Translations under genes and position numbers: made by a program
Source: CAVQZA01 sp963718355
GTDB lineage: Bacteria; Actinomycetota; Thermoleophilia; Gaiellales; Gaiellaceae
Direction: 5' to 3'
DNA: 64,000 nt
Assembly: GCA_963718355.1 (NCBI GenBank)
Contig: CAVQZA010000013.1
Span: 1-64,000, forward strand
The notes under the pieces: generated by a model
What the model saw: only the letters and a program-made list of their open reading frames with translations
Told to the model about the DNA's origin: nothing
Databases searched by the model: none
Shown here: positions 17,208 through 25,030 of the stretch, piece by piece
How positions within the stretch are numbered: the stretch's first letter is position 1
Layout of the letters: each line of letters opens with the position of its first letter

Positions 17208-17774
17208 ATGCACGAGTCGCCTGAGAGCGACGCCGCCCTCGTCGCACGATGTCGCGCCGGCGAGCAGTCGGCGTGGAACGAGCTGGTGGAGCGCTTCTCG
17301 CGCTACGTGTACGCGATCGCGGTGCGCGGCTTCCGCCTTTCCGACGCCGACGCGGAGGACGTGTTCCAGGAGGTTTTCGCCCGCACGTACGAGCACCTCG
17401 GCCGGCTGCGCGACGATTCGGCGATCAGGCCCTGGCTCGCGCAGACGACGCGCCGCTGCTGCGTCGACCGGATCCGCGCCGGCGGGCGCGAGGAGCCGAC
17501 CGACCTCGAGCTCGGCGAGGAGCACGGGGAGGAGCTCGTCGCGCAGCTCGACGAGGCGATGGATGTGCGCGCCGCGCTCGACGAGCTGCCCGAGCACTGT
17601 CGCGAGATCCTCGACGGCTTTTTCGCCTGCGACGAGAGCTACCGGACGATCGGCGACCGGCTCGGGCTTCCGGCCGGCACGATCGCGAGCCGCATCTCTC
17701 GTTGCCTCGCGAAACTCCGTGAGATGCTCGAGGGAAGAAATGTGGCCCCTGCCGCGTCAAGGGAGGTGCGATGA
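17208..17774 (+). CDS. ECF-type RNA polymerase sigma factor
   Basis: 188-aa group IV sigma factor. Region 2 spans about residues 25-90, with RYVYAIAVRGFRLSDADAED and VFQEVFARTYEHLGRL. Region 4 spans about 120-170 (ALDELPEHCREILDGFF, SYRTIGDRLGLPAGTIASRI). There is no extra C-terminal domain. The stop overlaps the next small gene (ATGA), which would be a natural place for a regulatory partner. The 152-bp upstream gap contains no clear operator. Confidence 0.9.
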   Translation: MHESPESDAALVARCRAGEQSAWNELVERFSRYVYAIAVRGFRLSDADAEDVFQEVFARTYEHLGRLRDDSAIRPWLAQTTRRCCVDRIRAGGREEPTDLELGEEHGEELVAQLDEAMDVRAALDELPEHCREILDGFFACDESYRTIGDRLGLPAGTIASRISRCLAKLREMLEGRNVAPAASREVR

Positions 17775-18025
17775 CAGCCTACGACGAGCAGAAGCTTGCC
17801 GAGCTCCTGCACCTCCTGCCTCCCGCCCCGCCCGCATGGGTGCGTGCGGCGCAGGAGTTGCCGCTGCTGAAACAGGGTCTCGGCGAGCTGCTCGAACGGG
17901 TGGAGGCCGACGCGGAGTTTCGCGCGCGGCTCGTCGCCGATCTCGAGGCCGCGCTCGAGGCGGAGGGCTACGGCCGCGATCCCGCGGTCGTCGCGGCCCT
18001 GCGCGCGCGGCTTCAGGGCTCGTAA
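17771..18025 (+). CDS. Small hypothetical partner of the ECF sigma factor
   Basis: The protein is 84 aa, mostly helical and acidic, with no membrane segment and no HxxxCxxC zinc anti-sigma motif. The central LPPAPPAWVRAAQELP is the only striking stretch. It is translationally coupled to the sigma factor by an ATGA overlap, which suggests a regulatory link. It does not look like a typical anti-sigma factor. Confidence 0.72.
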   Translation: MTAYDEQKLAELLHLLPPAPPAWVRAAQELPLLKQGLGELLERVEADAEFRARLVADLEAALEAEGYGRDPAVVAALRARLQGS

Positions 18026-18028
18026 CCG

Positions 18029-18592
18029 GTGCGGCTGACCGACCTGAGCCTGCGCGAGGTTCTCGCGGCCCTGGCGAGCGACTCGCCGGCGCCCGGTGCC
18101 GGCGCCGCTGCGGGGCTCACAGTCGCCCTCGCCGCCGCGGTCGTGGCGAAGGCGGCCAGGCTGTCGCCGGAGTGGGAGGACTCTGCGGGAGCCGTCGCGC
18201 AGGCGCGCTCGCTCTGCCTGCGGGCGGTCGAGCTCGCGGACGCCCACGCCCGCGCCTATGCCGCCGTGCTGAAGGCCCGAGACGAGGCGCCCGGGCTCGA
18301 CGGGCGCCTCGGCGACGCGCGGCTCGGCGCGGCACTCGATCGTGCCGCGGAGTCGCCGCTCCTGCTCGCCGGCGCTGCGTGTGACACCGCGATGCTCGGT
18401 GTGCTCGTCGCGGACGAGGGCGAGCCGAGCCTCAAGGCCGACGCGCTCGGCGCCGCGGCGCTCGCGTCGGCGGCCGCGCAGGTCGCCGCGGAGCTCGTCG
18501 CCGTGAACCTCACCGCGACGGAAGACGACGCGCGCGTCGTGCGGGCTCGCGGCTTCGCGTCGGACGCTGCCGCCGCGCTGCGCTCCTACTAG
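18029..18592 (+). CDS. Cyclodeaminase/cyclohydrolase-family protein
   Basis: The all-helical 187-aa protein matches the formiminotransferase-cyclodeaminase C-terminal fold (FTCD_C). The hallmark is SPAPGAGAAAGLTVALAAAVV near residues 19-40, a variant of the APxPGGGS-AAAxxGAxA pattern of the family, and the usual long alanine-rich helices follow. In full enzymes this fold makes 5,10-methenyl-THF and ammonia, but the glycine-rich loop here deviates, so activity is uncertain. GTG start 3 bp after the previous stop. Its TAG stop shares a CTAG with the convergent 58-aa gene. Confidence 0.78.
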   Translation: MRLTDLSLREVLAALASDSPAPGAGAAAGLTVALAAAVVAKAARLSPEWEDSAGAVAQARSLCLRAVELADAHARAYAAVLKARDEAPGLDGRLGDARLGAALDRAAESPLLLAGAACDTAMLGVLVADEGEPSLKADALGAAALASAAAQVAAELVAVNLTATEDDARVVRARGFASDAAAALRSY

Positions 18593-18765
18593 GAGAGCGC
18601 GAGCCGGAGCCGGGGCAACCGGCGCCAGGAGAGCCCGCGGCGCGGCAGCGACGGCTCCTGCGCTGCCCGCTCGTGTGCCACGTGCTGGGCGTGGAGCTCG
18701 TGACGCCGCATCTCCTCGTACCGGTGCCGCACGATCTGCTCGTACAGGTATGGGCTGTTCATCAT
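18589..18765 (-). CDS. 58-aa basic hypothetical protein
   Basis: A short ORF of 58 codons with strongly GC-rich third positions. It begins with tandem ATGs (18765/18762), then a helical, charged N-terminus (SPYLYEQIVRHRYEEMRRHE) and a basic C-terminus rich in Arg, Pro and Leu. There is no membrane segment. It starts 4 bp after the MsrA-like gene stop on the same strand, so the two likely form a small operon. It ends in the CTAG shared with the cyclodeaminase-like gene. Function unknown. Confidence 0.6.
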   Translation of the reverse strand: MMNSPYLYEQIVRHRYEEMRRHELHAQHVAHERAAQEPSLPRRGLSWRRLPRLRLALS

Positions 18766-18769
18766 GGCC

Positions 18770-19048
18770 TCAGGACGGAGCAGCGGGCACGAATCTTCCC
18801 GTCGCGAGCTGCCTGCCGGAGGCGGCGACGTGCTGCTCGAGCGTGTGCGGGTAGATCGTCACGTCCGCGTCGCCCAACACTTCGAGCAGGTCGTCGTAGG
18901 AGACCCGCCACGGATCGAAGTCGACCTCGAGCGCCTCGCAAGCGGAATCCTCGATGTTGCCCGCCCTCGTCGCGTGGACGCCGTCCAATGCGGCAAAAGC
19001 TGCCGCGGTGTCCGCGATGCCCTCGGCGGCGAAGGTCGCGGTCTCCAT
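18770..19048 (-). CDS. MsrA-like protein lacking the catalytic Cys
   Basis: The 92-aa product resembles a shortened peptide methionine sulfoxide reductase A. ATFAAEG aligns with the family opening ATFGAGCFWG, DGVHATRAGN with the DGVxxTxxGYxGG part, and ALEVDFDPWRVSYDDLLEVL with EVxFDPxxxSYxxLL. The catalytic Cys-Phe-Trp is replaced (Ala-Glu-Gly), so the normal reductase reaction is impossible. It may bind peptides or be a relic. I set the start at ATG 19048, where homology begins. A gene for an intact MsrB lies at 56018. Confidence 0.72.
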   Translation of the reverse strand: METATFAAEGIADTAAAFAALDGVHATRAGNIEDSACEALEVDFDPWRVSYDDLLEVLGDADVTIYPHTLEQHVAASGRQLATGRFVPAAPS

Positions 19049-19067
19049 CGGGCGATTCTCGCACGGG

Positions 19068-19073
19068 TACACT
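19068..19073 (+). promoter_or_regulatory. Leaderless-type -10 box (TACACT)
   Basis: TACACT is followed by exactly 6 nt and the ATG at 19080. The opposite-strand MsrA-like gene begins only 31 bp away. Confidence 0.55.
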
Positions 19074-19079
19074 GGCCTC

Positions 19080-19379
19080 ATGCCTACGCGTGAAGAAGTG
19101 TTCGAGGCGCTCAAGGTCGTCGAGGACCCGGAGCTCGGCATGGACATCGTGGATCTGGGCCTCGTCTACGACGCCGAGGTCGATGGCGGCAAGGTCAAGG
19201 TCGTGCACAGCCTCACGTCGATGGGCTGTCCCGTCGGGCCGATGATCCAGGCCGACATCCGCACCGCCGTCGAGCACATGGAAGGCGTCGACGATGTCGA
19301 GATCGAGCTGACCTGGGAACCACCGTGGACGCCGGACCGGATGTCCGACGACGCGAAGTTCATCCTCGGCTTCGGCTAG
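19080..19379 (+). CDS. MIP18-family (DUF59) Fe-S cluster assembly factor, SufT/PaaD-like
   Basis: A 99-aa single-domain protein of the family that helps insert or mature Fe-S clusters. The opening ALKVVEDPELGMDIVDLGLV is the classical DPE-x(3)-IVDLGL signature. The conserved Cys lies in SMGCPVGPMI, and the C-terminal LTWEPPWTPDRMSDDAK is also typical. It stands alone rather than in a suf operon, and no sufBCDS genes are in the window. Likely leaderless (TACACT 6 nt upstream). Confidence 0.88.
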   Translation: MPTREEVFEALKVVEDPELGMDIVDLGLVYDAEVDGGKVKVVHSLTSMGCPVGPMIQADIRTAVEHMEGVDDVEIELTWEPPWTPDRMSDDAKFILGFG

Positions 19380-19443
19380 TGCGCAAGAAGTCGGTCAGTT
19401 CGATGTCGCGCGCCCAGACCTAGCCGTCGTTGCTGTAGAACAA

Positions 19444-19481
19444 GCTAGCGTCTCAGCTAGCCGTCGCCTCGTACGAGAGGC
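19444..19481. terminator. Tandem small hairpins in a convergent gap
   Basis: Two short inverted repeats lie side by side: 19444-19449 with 19456-19461 (6-nt loop) and 19466-19470 with 19477-19481. They lie in the 248-bp gap between the DUF59 gene and the convergent small membrane gene. They could end both transcripts. The rest of the gap shows no convincing gene and has looser composition than its surroundings. Confidence 0.35.
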
Positions 19482-19627
19482 TACGTGACGCTCGACGCGG
19501 CGAAGTCACGCGAACCGGTGGGTGGGGCGACTTGTGGCTGTCTGCCCCGAGCTCCGAGGGCCAGCGGGAGATTCCAGCGGTACCTCAGCGGCGGGTGAAA
19601 CCATCTGATTGGGCGGCACCGGAGGGC

Positions 19628-19825
19628 TTATTCAGAGGCTTGAGTGCGCGTCCTTCCGACCCGGGCTGCGCCCAGCGTGCTCCACGCTGTGACGACAACG
19701 AGGGCTACGAAGAGCAGCGCCGCAACAAGGCGCTCGTCAGCAACGAGAAAGCAGGCGGAAAGGGAGGCGAGCATGGCTAGCAGGATCAGCTGCCAGAGTC
19801 TGATTGCATAGCTGTGCGGCCGCAC
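19628..19825 (-). CDS. Small membrane protein (two helices)
   Basis: The 65-aa protein has two predicted membrane helices (about residues 9-29 and 34-55) and a short basic tail. It starts at GTG 19825, 50 bp after the coiled-coil MshEN gene on the same strand, so it could be the third gene of that transcript. No family recognised. Composition is less GC-rich than the core genes around it. Coding status is moderate, since support is mainly the hydrophobic pattern. Confidence 0.45.
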   Translation of the reverse strand: MRPHSYAIRLWQLILLAMLASLSACFLVADERLVAALLFVALVVVTAWSTLGAARVGRTRTQASE

Positions 19826-19875
19826 GATGAGCGCCCGTAAGCCCTGCTGGCCCGCGGCAGAGTCGCTCTGTTGGG

Positions 19876-21343
19876 TCAGTTCGACCGGGCGGGCGCTTCG
19901 TTATGGTCGTCTTCGCCGTCAAACTCCTCATGGGTTGCTGTACGAAGCACAGGCCCGTATCCGCGCTGTGCTCGAGCCGTGGCCGCCGCGATGAGGGCGA
20001 GTTGAAGTTCGGGGTCGACGCGCATGGGATCGTCGTCGTCGTTCGCAGTGTTGACTGGAGAGGCCTGTTTCTGTTGCTTCTCGAGTCCGTCGACTTCCGC
20101 CTCGAGCTTCTTGGCTCGCTCAGCAAGCTCTGACTGGTGCTCGCGACCCTGTGTCAGTTCGATTCCCTGTCGTTTGAAGACGTGCTCGAGCTCGCCGACG
20201 GTGCGTCGGCGTTCCGGCGGCGTTGCTTTCTCGCGCGAGCGACTGCTCCAGTTGGCGTTCTAGTGTCCGTGCTCGGTTGGCGTGCTTGGTTTGCTCATCG
20301 CGTGCAAGCGTGAGTTCAGCGTTCAGCGCGGTGACTGCAGCGCTGTGCTGTTGGAGAACTAGGTCGAGTTCACATCGGGCGACGCGATCGGTATCGGCGG
20401 TCTCGCTCTGAGACAGTGCGGCGGTGAGTTGCCGCTGCGCCTCCTCGAGACGCTGCGCGTCGTCAGCTCTATCTTGGGCTGCAAGGGTGAGTCGTGCGTC
20501 GCTTTGCTCGAGCGCGAGCGTGAGCGATCGCTCGGCGCGGGTGAGCTGTTGGCGAGCTAGCGCCAGTTCGATTTCCAGTCGCTCCACGGAGCGCTCGAGC
20601 TCTTGGGCTCGGTTGGCATGCATAGTTCTTTCTTGGAGCGCCTGTGCGAGCTCGGCTCGGATTCCCGCTACCTCGGTCTTGTGCCACTGGAGCGCTAGTT
20701 CGAGTTCGCGCTCCGCGCTTCGAGCATCTCCGGTCTCGTTGCGCTCGGATCGCGCCGTGTCGAGCTCCTGTTCGAGTTCTTCGACTCGCACTGCGTGCTG
20801 AGCGCATTCCCGATCGACCCGAGCGAGTTCTTCCTCCCGTTGGGAGGCTGCTTGTTCGGCGCGCGCCCGTTCTTCTCGGGCTTGGACAAGTTCGGCTTTC
20901 AGAGGCGCAAGCTCCGTCTGATGCTGCTTGATAGCAGCGAGCTCGGTTCGGACGTGCTCAAGCTCCTCTGTGCGCTCATTCAGCGCTGCGGTGAGCTGGG
21001 TGATTGCGTTGCCTTGCTCGGGGAAGGGATCCGGATGCCGAGGGAGTCGAGTGTGGTCGGACGGCTGCGCCTGCAGCTTCTTTATCGGGCGTGGCGCAGC
21101 GGTGACGTCGGAAGGTCCGAGCGCGAGCCCATACTCCGTTCGCAAGGGGCCGCCATGTTGCTCGGCCAGTGCGTTTCCGATCGTCGGTCCCTTCGAGAAG
21201 CCGAGGCCGACTAGGACCTCGCCGAGTGGTGCACCGCTTGCCGCTTGCTCGGCTAGGGCGAGCTGAAGCTGGGCCTCCGTGAGGAGGCCCTTGTCCACCA
21301 GCAGCTTGCCGAGCTGGCGCCGGTCAGTCGGATCCGCAGACAT
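19876..21343 (-). pseudogene. MshEN-domain protein with long coiled coil, 1-nt frameshift near the C-terminus
   Basis: An N-terminal MshEN domain (LGKLLVDKGLLTEAQLQLAL, then PLGEVLVGLGF; about residues 10-65) is followed by a proline-rich linker and roughly 270 residues of coiled coil rich in Glu, Arg and Ala. The frame breaks at about 20228-20238. In the next frame the protein continues cleanly with RRRTVGELEHVFKRQGIELT and a second acidic coil to the TGA at 19876-19878. Removing one base in ctcgcgcgag restores a protein of about 488 aa. MshEN domains elsewhere bind c-di-GMP; here the leading Arg of the motif is Gln. It is paired with the MshEN gene upstream. Pseudogene or sequencing indel. 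Confidence 0.75.
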
Positions 21344-21430
21344 CTCCACTACGTGTCGGCAAGGGGGCGCCCTGACTAGAGTCCCAGCCCGCGTCGCCAC
21401 CCTGGGGTCGAGCAGAAGGTCCGTCGCGTC

Positions 21431-22117
21431 TCAGGCGGCAACCGTGCGCCAGATGGCATCGATATCGGAGAGCTCCGCGATCGCCGACTGGATCGGAACT
21501 GACAGCCGTGCCTGGACTGCAGCCACCGCCTCCGTGTCCGAAGGATCGGCGAATGCCACGCGCAATTCGTCGTTCACCCAGCGGACGGGTACGGCCGCGT
21601 ATCGAACGCCGACGTCGCGAGGCAGCAGCACTAGAGCCGAACGATCGACACCGACGAGTGCAAGGTTGACGTACGGGATCGACCATTGCTCGGCAAGCAC
21701 GCGGGCGAGTTCGGATTCAAACACCGAGCCATGTCGGACGAGGACTCGCCCAAGGGTTTCGCCGGTCTTGCGGCTCTCGACAAGACCCAGCGCGAGCTGG
21801 TCGTTGTCGATGAGACCCTTGCTCACGAGCAACTCGCCAAGGCGCAGTAGCGGCTTCGTCCCGGATTCCGGCGGCTGGATAGCCTCACTGGGAACTGCGC
21901 TCAGCTGGGCGGGCGGGCCGGTGATCCGCGCGTCGCTTCGGTTGGCCGCGACCCAGGTCTGGAAATACATCTCGGGAGACTCGTCGTCCTGCAGGAGACC
22001 GTCGGCGAAGTGGACGTCGATTGTCTTCGGGTCGGCCTGTTCGACATCGGCACCGAGGCGAAGGAAGTAGTCCCGAAGGGCGGGGTAGGCCCGCGACTCA
22101 GTCAGCGCGATACGCAC
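21431..22117 (-). CDS. Stand-alone MshEN-domain protein with novel N-terminal region
   Basis: The protein is 228 aa. Residues 1-70 form a domain I do not recognise (opens MRIALTESRAYPALRDYFLR). A linker leads to a full MshEN/GspE-N domain at about residues 90-225: RLGELLVSKGLIDNDQLALG, LGRVLVRHG, LAEQWSIPYVNL, then LRVAFADPSDTEAV and AELSDIDAIW. The Arg-Leu-Gly start of the c-di-GMP-binding motif is kept. In secretion ATPases this domain precedes the ATPase, but no ATPase is fused or nearby. It lies 87 bp upstream of the second MshEN gene, so the two probably work together. Function unknown. Confidence 0.82.
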   Translation of the reverse strand: MRIALTESRAYPALRDYFLRLGADVEQADPKTIDVHFADGLLQDDESPEMYFQTWVAANRSDARITGPPAQLSAVPSEAIQPPESGTKPLLRLGELLVSKGLIDNDQLALGLVESRKTGETLGRVLVRHGSVFESELARVLAEQWSIPYVNLALVGVDRSALVLLPRDVGVRYAAVPVRWVNDELRVAFADPSDTEAVAAVQARLSVPIQSAIAELSDIDAIWRTVAA

Positions 22118-22515
22118 GCCGCAGCTCCTCCGAGCTCGTTGTCGGACGCAATTCTAGGCATGTGTGTTCCTCTTTCCGCAGATTTCGAACTGTCATCGCG
22201 AAACGTAGTCGTCGTAGGCGTCGTGACCATCCCTCGTTGGAGTGTCTTGATGTCGCGCCCTTCGGAGATCACGAGCCTCCTTCAGGCAGCCACCCCGGAG
22301 AGCGGAAGAGTGCTGCGGCGCCGGCAATCCCGATAGTTGCGGGAATCTCGGCGGCCGGAACGACCAACGCAGGGCGGTGGGGAACCTCGACCGACGGGGC
22401 GGGACGAAGCCCGCACGCAGCTTGTGAGGCCCGTCTCGTCGATCGTCCTCGAACCACGGTAGGAGCTGAGGCAGCCGGCTGCCGCGACGCAGGTCGCCGG
22501 CAGCAAGACAGCGGC
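22118..22515. other. 398-bp intergenic region without a supported gene
   Basis: It separates the start of the MshEN gene (22117, minus) from the stop of the sulfurtransferase gene (22516, minus). Short reading frames exist on both strands, but none has biased third positions or recognisable domains. It should hold the MshEN promoter on the right of 22117, though no clear -10 with good spacing was found. A GC-rich hairpin at 22478-22504 lies at the other end. Confidence 0.6.
22478..22504 (-). terminator. Hairpin terminator of the sulfurtransferase gene
   Basis: An 11-bp stem with one bulged base (22478-22488 with 22493-22504, 4-nt loop) begins 11 nt after the sulfurtransferase stop on the minus strand. 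GC-rich, without a T-run. Confidence 0.55.
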
Positions 22516-23322
22516 TTAGCCCGCGACGTCGACGGGCGTATCCGGTGCGCTACCCCATTCCGCCCACGAACCGTAGTAAACGGCCACGTTGGGATAGTCG
22601 AGCAGTTGCGTGAGCGCAAACCACGCCATGCTCGCGCGGTTGCCGATCGTGCAGTACGAGACGATGCGCTGCTCGGGCGTGATGCCGTGGTCCAGAAGGA
22701 CGTGCCGGATCTCCTCCGCGTCCCGGAAGCTTCCGTCGTCCCTGCGCAGCTCCTCGATCGGGATGTGCACCGCGCCGGGGACATGGCCGGCGCGGCCCGT
22801 GTCCTCGGTGGCGCCCGACGGCCAGAAGTAGTCGCCCACGTACTCGGCCTCGGAGCGCGTGTCGAGAATCAACGCGTCCTCGGTTCCGAGCACGCGTTCT
22901 CGTGACACGAGCAGCCGCGGATCGGGTTCTGCGAGCGCGTAGTTCGTCGGCTCGGGCGTCGGAATCTCGATGCTCCACGAATGGCCGGCGTCGAGCCAGC
23001 GCTCGCGCGAGCCGTCCATCAGCCGAGCGTCGCGGTGGCCATACGACTTCAGCAGCCAGTAACCCAGGTGAGCGCCGTAGCCGTAGACGACAATCGTCTG
23101 CTCCGGGGTGAGGCCGGAGCGCGAAAGCACGGTGGCGAACTCGGCCGTGCCGATCGGGACGTACCGGGGCCCGCGGAGGTCGCCGTAGGCGTTCCAGAGC
23201 ACCGCGCCGGGAATGTGGCCCTCGGCATACGCGGCCGGGCTGACGTCGACCTCGACCAGGCGCACCGTCGGATCGTCGAGATGGTGGGCGATCCAGTCGG
23301 GCCCGACGAGTGCCTCGTCCAT
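22516..23322 (-). CDS. Two-domain thiosulfate/3-mercaptopyruvate sulfurtransferase (rhodanese)
   Basis: The 268-aa protein has two rhodanese domains. The N-terminal one (about 1-125) has GHIPGAVLWN and RLMDGSRERWLDAGH and lacks the catalytic Cys. The C-terminal one (about 135-265) carries RAGHVPGAVHIP and the active-site loop SYCTIGNRAS. CTIGNRA resembles the loop of thiosulfate sulfurtransferases more than the CGSGVTA loop of mercaptopyruvate enzymes. A TAAGGT box 6 nt upstream of the ATG suggests a leaderless mRNA, and a hairpin follows the stop, so it is probably a single-gene unit. Confidence 0.92.
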   Translation of the reverse strand: MDEALVGPDWIAHHLDDPTVRLVEVDVSPAAYAEGHIPGAVLWNAYGDLRGPRYVPIGTAEFATVLSRSGLTPEQTIVVYGYGAHLGYWLLKSYGHRDARLMDGSRERWLDAGHSWSIEIPTPEPTNYALAEPDPRLLVSRERVLGTEDALILDTRSEAEYVGDYFWPSGATEDTGRAGHVPGAVHIPIEELRRDDGSFRDAEEIRHVLLDHGITPEQRIVSYCTIGNRASMAWFALTQLLDYPNVAVYYGSWAEWGSAPDTPVDVAG

Positions 23323-23328
23323 CGCGCG

Positions 23329-23334
23329 ACCTTA
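23329..23334 (-). promoter_or_regulatory. Leaderless-type -10 box (TAAGGT)
   Basis: TAAGGT on the minus strand, 6 nt before the ATG of the sulfurtransferase gene at 23322. Confidence 0.5.
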
Positions 23335-23395
23335 CTGGACCACGGCGAAGCGGGCCGTTTCCGACCCGCTCCCCGTGCCGCGTCTCCGGAGTCCC

Positions 23396-23992
23396 TTAGG
23401 AGACTGCGACTCCCTCGTGGCGGCTGCGGCGCCCAAGAACCACGAGGAGACCGATCAGCAGCGCGATCGCTGCGAGCCCGGCGGCACCGATTCCGGCGCT
23501 GCCCCAATTGAAGCCGTTGCCGGGCGTCGCGACGGGAGTCGTGAACGCGGTCGGCGAGCCGTTGAACTGCGCGACGCTGACGCCGCGGCCGTGGCTGAGG
23601 TACGGGACCACGAGCGCCGGCGCGACGGCGGCGGTGCCCGGGCGGTCGTCCGGAGCAAGCGGCAGCGTGAACGTCTTCGCGGTCTGGAGATCCCGCTGCT
23701 TCGACGACTGCGAGGCCTTGATCAGGTTCGCGCCGTACTGGCCGCCCATCCCGATCGAGTCGACCGAGGTCTGCCCGATGCCCTGCGTCCCGGCCCTGTC
23801 GTTCGGGGTCACGGTGGCCTGCATCCCCTGATCCTGCGCGGGGGTGTTGAGGCTGGACGAGGCGGGCGGTGAGACCTGGATCCCCTGATCCTGCGCCGGG
23901 CTGTCGACGTACGGCTTCGCCGAAGCGACCGGAGCCGAGAGCGCGGCGACAACGATCAGCAGCCCCGCAACCTTGATGATGCTTGCCTTCAT
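23396..23992 (-). CDS. Secreted, membrane-anchored protein with PAQDQG repeats
   Basis: The 198-aa precursor has a signal peptide (residues 1-25, cleavage near VASAKP), a low-complexity polar region with two PAQDQG repeats (near residues 32 and 51), and a C-terminal membrane helix (about 165-187, GIGAAGLAAIALLIGLLVVL) followed by a basic tail. It would be held in the membrane with its body outside. No catalytic motif; function unknown. The mRNA has a strong SD (GGGAGGG) right beside a leader hairpin. Confidence 0.78.
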   Translation of the reverse strand: MKASIIKVAGLLIVVAALSAPVASAKPYVDSPAQDQGIQVSPPASSSLNTPAQDQGMQATVTPNDRAGTQGIGQTSVDSIGMGGQYGANLIKASQSSKQRDLQTAKTFTLPLAPDDRPGTAAVAPALVVPYLSHGRGVSVAQFNGSPTAFTTPVATPGNGFNWGSAGIGAAGLAAIALLIGLLVVLGRRSRHEGVAVS

Positions 23993-24003
23993 GTCGAACC
24001 CTC

Positions 24004-24027
24004 CCTGAGGTTGATTGCCCCCTCAGG
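24004..24027 (-). promoter_or_regulatory. Leader hairpin next to the ribosome-binding site
   Basis: A 7-bp inverted repeat (24004-24010 with 24021-24027, 10-nt loop) in the leader of the PAQDQG surface-protein gene. Its 3' arm runs directly into the GGGAGGG Shine-Dalgarno sequence, so folding could affect translation. Inference from position only. Confidence 0.3.
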
Positions 24028-24038
24028 ACGGTGCGACG

Positions 24039-24057
24039 CCGCGGAATCTTCCCGCGG
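24039..24057 (-). terminator. Hairpin after the MDR oxidoreductase gene
   Basis: A 6-bp GC stem (24039-24044 with 24052-24057) lies immediately downstream of the oxidoreductase stop at 24059 on the minus strand. No T-run. It also separates that gene from the surface-protein leader. Confidence 0.45.
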
Positions 24058-24058
24058 T

Positions 24059-25015
24059 CTAGGGAATCGTGAGCAGCACCTTGCCGAGCTGGGCGCCTGA
24101 CTCGAGCCGCTCGTGCGCCGCCCTGGCTTCGGAGAGCGGAAAGACCGAGTCGATCACCGGCAGCGCGCGGCCGCTCTTGACCAGCTCGTAGGCGCCCTCG
24201 AAGTCGGTCTTCGTGCCCATCGACGACCCGAGGATCGAGAGCTGCTTCCACCAGACCCGGTGCAGCTCGGCGGGTGGATTTGGCCCGCTCGTCGCGCCGC
24301 AGACCGCGATCCGGCCGCCGACGCGCGCCGAGTTGAGCGACCGCGACCACGTGTCGGCGCCGACGTGGTCGACCACGATGTGCGCCCCGCCGCCGGTCAG
24401 CTCCTTCACGCGTGCGACGACGTCCTCGGTCGCGTGGTTGACCGCGGCGTCCGCGCCGAGCTCCAATGCTGCGGCGAGCTTCTCGTCACTCGACGAGGTC
24501 ACGATCGTCCGGGCGCCGAGCGCCTTCGCGATCGCGAGGCCGGCCGTCGAGACGCCGCTGCCGATCCCCCAGAGCAGCACCCACTCGCCTTCCTCGAGCC
24601 CCGCGCGGGTGACGAGCATCCGGTACGCGGTCTCGAACACGAGCGGGAACGCGGCGGCCGTCTCGAACGAGATGTCGTCGGGTAGCGGGTAGACGTTTGG
24701 TTCGGGCACCGCGACGAGCTCCGCGTGAGTACCGTCGGAGTGCTCGCCGATCACGCTGATCCGCTCGCCGTGCTCGACGCCCGGATTGATCACGACGCGC
24801 TCGCCGGAGTCGACTCTGATTCCGGCGCCGTCCGCGCCGAGGATGCGCGGCTTGGGCACCGATGGAAGTCCCTTGCGAATCCAGAGGTCGAGATGGTTCA
24901 ACGACGCGGCGCGAAGCTCGATCAGCACCTCGCCCTCGCCGGCGACGGGATCGGGCACGTCCTCGTAGCGGAGCACCTCCGGGCCGCCGTCCTCATGGAT
25001 CCGCACCGCCTTCAC
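24059..25015 (-). CDS. MDR-family quinone oxidoreductase / zinc-independent alcohol dehydrogenase-like protein
   Basis: The 318-aa medium-chain dehydrogenase/reductase has an N-terminal GroES-like fold (EGEVLIELRAASLNHLDLW, ILGADGAG) and a Rossmann domain with WGIGSGVSTAGLAIAKALGA. It ends in LGKVLLTIP. The four-Cys structural zinc lobe of true alcohol dehydrogenases is missing, so an NADPH-dependent quinone/enone reductase is more likely. Start GTG 25015 is chosen because KAVRIHEDGGPEVL is the family N-terminus; GTG 25021 is possible. The start lies only 15 bp from the divergent queG start. Confidence 0.85.
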   Translation of the reverse strand: MKAVRIHEDGGPEVLRYEDVPDPVAGEGEVLIELRAASLNHLDLWIRKGLPSVPKPRILGADGAGIRVDSGERVVINPGVEHGERISVIGEHSDGTHAELVAVPEPNVYPLPDDISFETAAAFPLVFETAYRMLVTRAGLEEGEWVLLWGIGSGVSTAGLAIAKALGARTIVTSSSDEKLAAALELGADAAVNHATEDVVARVKELTGGGAHIVVDHVGADTWSRSLNSARVGGRIAVCGATSGPNPPAELHRVWWKQLSILGSSMGTKTDFEGAYELVKSGRALPVIDSVFPLSEARAAHERLESGAQLGKVLLTIP

Positions 25016-25030
25016 GGGCACAATCCTCGC

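Noticed and set aside
19532..20133. Short plus-strand frames in the 19.5-20.1 kb accessory segment
   Set aside because: Composition does not match coding and they are antisense to the frame-restored coiled-coil C-terminus.
22010..22336. 108-codon plus-strand frame across the MshEN gene start and the following gap
   Set aside because: Overlaps the well-supported MshEN gene antisense and lacks codon bias or any domain.
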